A stretch of DNA of 64,000 bases, from positions 4,992 to 68,991 of the forward strand of contig JBDSDD010000011.1 of NCBI GenBank assembly GCA_039920745.1, read 5' to 3'. Under the pieces are notes generated by a model. It was not told the DNA's origin and did not search any database. It worked only from the letters and a program-made list of their open reading frames with translations. The DNA comes from Scleromatobacter sp039920745. GTDB lineage: Bacteria > Pseudomonadota > Gammaproteobacteria > Burkholderiales > Burkholderiaceae_C. The translations under genes were made by a program, and so were the position numbers. Below are positions 63,192 through 64,000 of this stretch, piece by piece (position 1 is the stretch's first letter; each line of letters starts with the position of its first letter).

Positions 63192-63497
63192 TCAGCTCGG
63201 CAGAGCCAACTTGAGCACCTCGCTCATCAGCAGTAGCGCGCCGATGATTCGAGCCCAGCGCCAGGTCGTGAACCAGTAACGGTGATTGATCCAGATCGCC
63301 CGGTACAGGCGCATCGCGGCGGATAGCGCGGCGACTGCAATCACGAACGGGCCGACAATCCCAACGGGCGCTGGTGCCTGCTTTGCGAGCAGCACCCACG
63401 CCAGGGGCCAGGCCGCGGCGTCGACGACGGCCAGCACGCGCCGACCGGGCCAGAACGGCACATCCGGTCTGCTCTCACGAACTACGACGAGCCACAT
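63192..63497 (-). CDS. Small membrane protein of the integrative element, hypothetical
   Basis: A 101-residue protein with three hydrophobic helices: WPLAWVLLAKQAPAPVGIVGPFVIAVAALSAAMRL in the middle and WARIIGALLLMSEVLKLAL at the end. It opens MWLVVVRESRPDVPFWPGRR and has NHRYWFTTWRW, a repeated Trp/Tyr pattern that I recall in small ORFs of Burkholderiales and Xanthomonadales mobile elements. AGGAG precedes the ATG at 63497. Minus strand, convergent with the nuclease gene. Function unknown. Confidence 0.75.
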   Translation of the reverse strand: MWLVVVRESRPDVPFWPGRRVLAVVDAAAWPLAWVLLAKQAPAPVGIVGPFVIAVAALSAAMRLYRAIWINHRYWFTTWRWARIIGALLLMSEVLKLALPS

Positions 63498-63876
63498 ATG
63501 CGCTCCTGTCTCGCTGATACCCGATAGATCGCCGACCAATTCGGCGGCGGCCGTATTCAGAGCACGTCCGCCATGAATTTGATTGGCACGGCGATCACAT
63601 ACCGGTCTATACCGCGGATGAAGCGGCGAACCCGCCTGGCAACCCGCGCGCATCCGTTTTGCCACCGCCGCTGCCAATTCGGAATTCGTACGGCAACCAT
63701 TCGTAAGAACTGTTGTCTGTAGAAGTTCGGCGCGTTGCAGATCAGCCCGACAGTGTCCAGTGCCGATCGATCCGATCCCCCGATTTGCGGAGCGGCTCGA
63801 ACACCCGGTCGCATGGCGCCTCTTCGTCGGTTCGACATCGGTGATCGGTTCAGACATGCGAAGACCGTCGTGGGCC
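63498..63876. other. Region without a supported gene
   Basis: About 380 bases. A minus-strand open frame (63557-63838) has no ribosome site or family likeness and is not called. The sequence is less GC-rich than the core chromosome, fitting element DNA. Confidence 0.35.
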
Positions 63877-64000
63877 TGATTGAATCGGCCCGGGTTCCGT
63901 GGAGGCCGGTTGGTTTAAGTCAGGCCGGTATCGCGACCTGCTCGGCGAGATGCCGGTAGTAGTTTGCCTCAGCCTCGGCGGGCGGGATGTAGCCGATGGG
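63877..64000 (-). mobile_element. IS3-family insertion sequence, one end
   Basis: The C-terminal end of an IS3-type transposase (PIGYIPPAEAEANYYRHLAEQ) reads on the minus strand and runs off the window; the outer end near 63877 begins TGATTGAATCGGCCCGG, a plausible terminal inverted repeat with the TGA start usual in this family. The other IR and the rest of the element are outside the window, so the boundary is approximate. Confidence 0.7.
63921..64000 (-). CDS. IS3-family transposase OrfB, C-terminal end (cut by window edge)
   Basis: The last 26 codons of an integrase-core (DDE) transposase. The segment IGYIPPAEAEANYYRHLAE matches the usual C terminus of IS3-family OrfB. It ends in TGA at 63921. 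Catalytic residues lie outside the window. Confidence 0.8.

Noticed and set aside
63557..63838. Possible 93-residue minus-strand gene near the IS3 end
   Set aside because: No ribosome site, basic composition and no recognisable family.

Overview
This is a GC-rich chromosomal window from a betaproteobacterium, most likely order Burkholderiales in the Rubrivivax/Leptothrix/Roseateles neighbourhood. The placement rests on gene content and protein style (polyhydroxyalkanoate regulator phaR, the xseA-sodB and exbB-exbD-lpxK-trm112-kdsB-adk order, the guaB-MFS-guaA run, ratA/smpB/rnfH), not on any rRNA gene, because none is present.

Layout. 1-8961 is a copper-handling block read entirely on the minus strand: small His/Cys-rich and Met-rich secreted proteins, a TolC-family lipoprotein, a Tat-exported copper oxidase, CopC, CopD, DUF2933 and DUF302 proteins, and the start of a CopA-type P1B ATPase that runs off the left edge. 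A perfect FNR/Anr-type box lies inside it. 9293-16125 holds two GGDEF-EAL proteins on the plus strand around a secreted GH53 galactanase on the minus strand. 16126-18704 has a decayed glyoxalase fragment, a small lipoprotein and a LivK-type binding protein. 18705-26368 is housekeeping: sodB, xseA, then the envelope run exbB-exbD-lpxK-trm112-kdsB-adk, then a 3-hydroxyacyl-CoA dehydrogenase-like SDR behind a striking palindrome. 26633-36427 carries a TonB-dependent receptor and a complete peptide ABC importer of YejABEF/Dpp type, all on the minus strand. 36669-48542 holds ldcA, tadA, gpx, guaA, an MFS exporter, guaB, rnfH, ratA, smpB, a MetC-like lyase and rimO. 48934-51865 is an unassigned trio (lipoprotein, class-3 lipase, acidic protein) that looks like a secreted-lipase module. 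52037-59505 has DUF2277, phaR, fumC and a three-gene membrane dehydrogenase (Tat subunit 3, GMC/FeS flavoprotein, triheme cytochrome c).

The right end, from 59801, is the start of an integrative element. The 3' half of a tRNA-Val(GAC) gene is stranded next to a tyrosine recombinase and is followed by its terminator tail. A second, inverted copy of that tail lies just beyond the integrase, with a 54-base stretch identical in both copies. The visible cargo is an AlpA-like regulator, a DUF1016/PDDEXK nuclease, a small membrane protein and the end of an IS3-family transposase. The intact tRNA and the far end of the element should lie beyond 64000.

The best candidates for something undescribed are the inverted tRNA-tail repeats around the integrase, the lipoprotein-lipase-acidic protein module, and the copper block with its oxygen-regulated promoter and several unnamed small metal-binding proteins. 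All functions are from reading the sequence; no database search was run.
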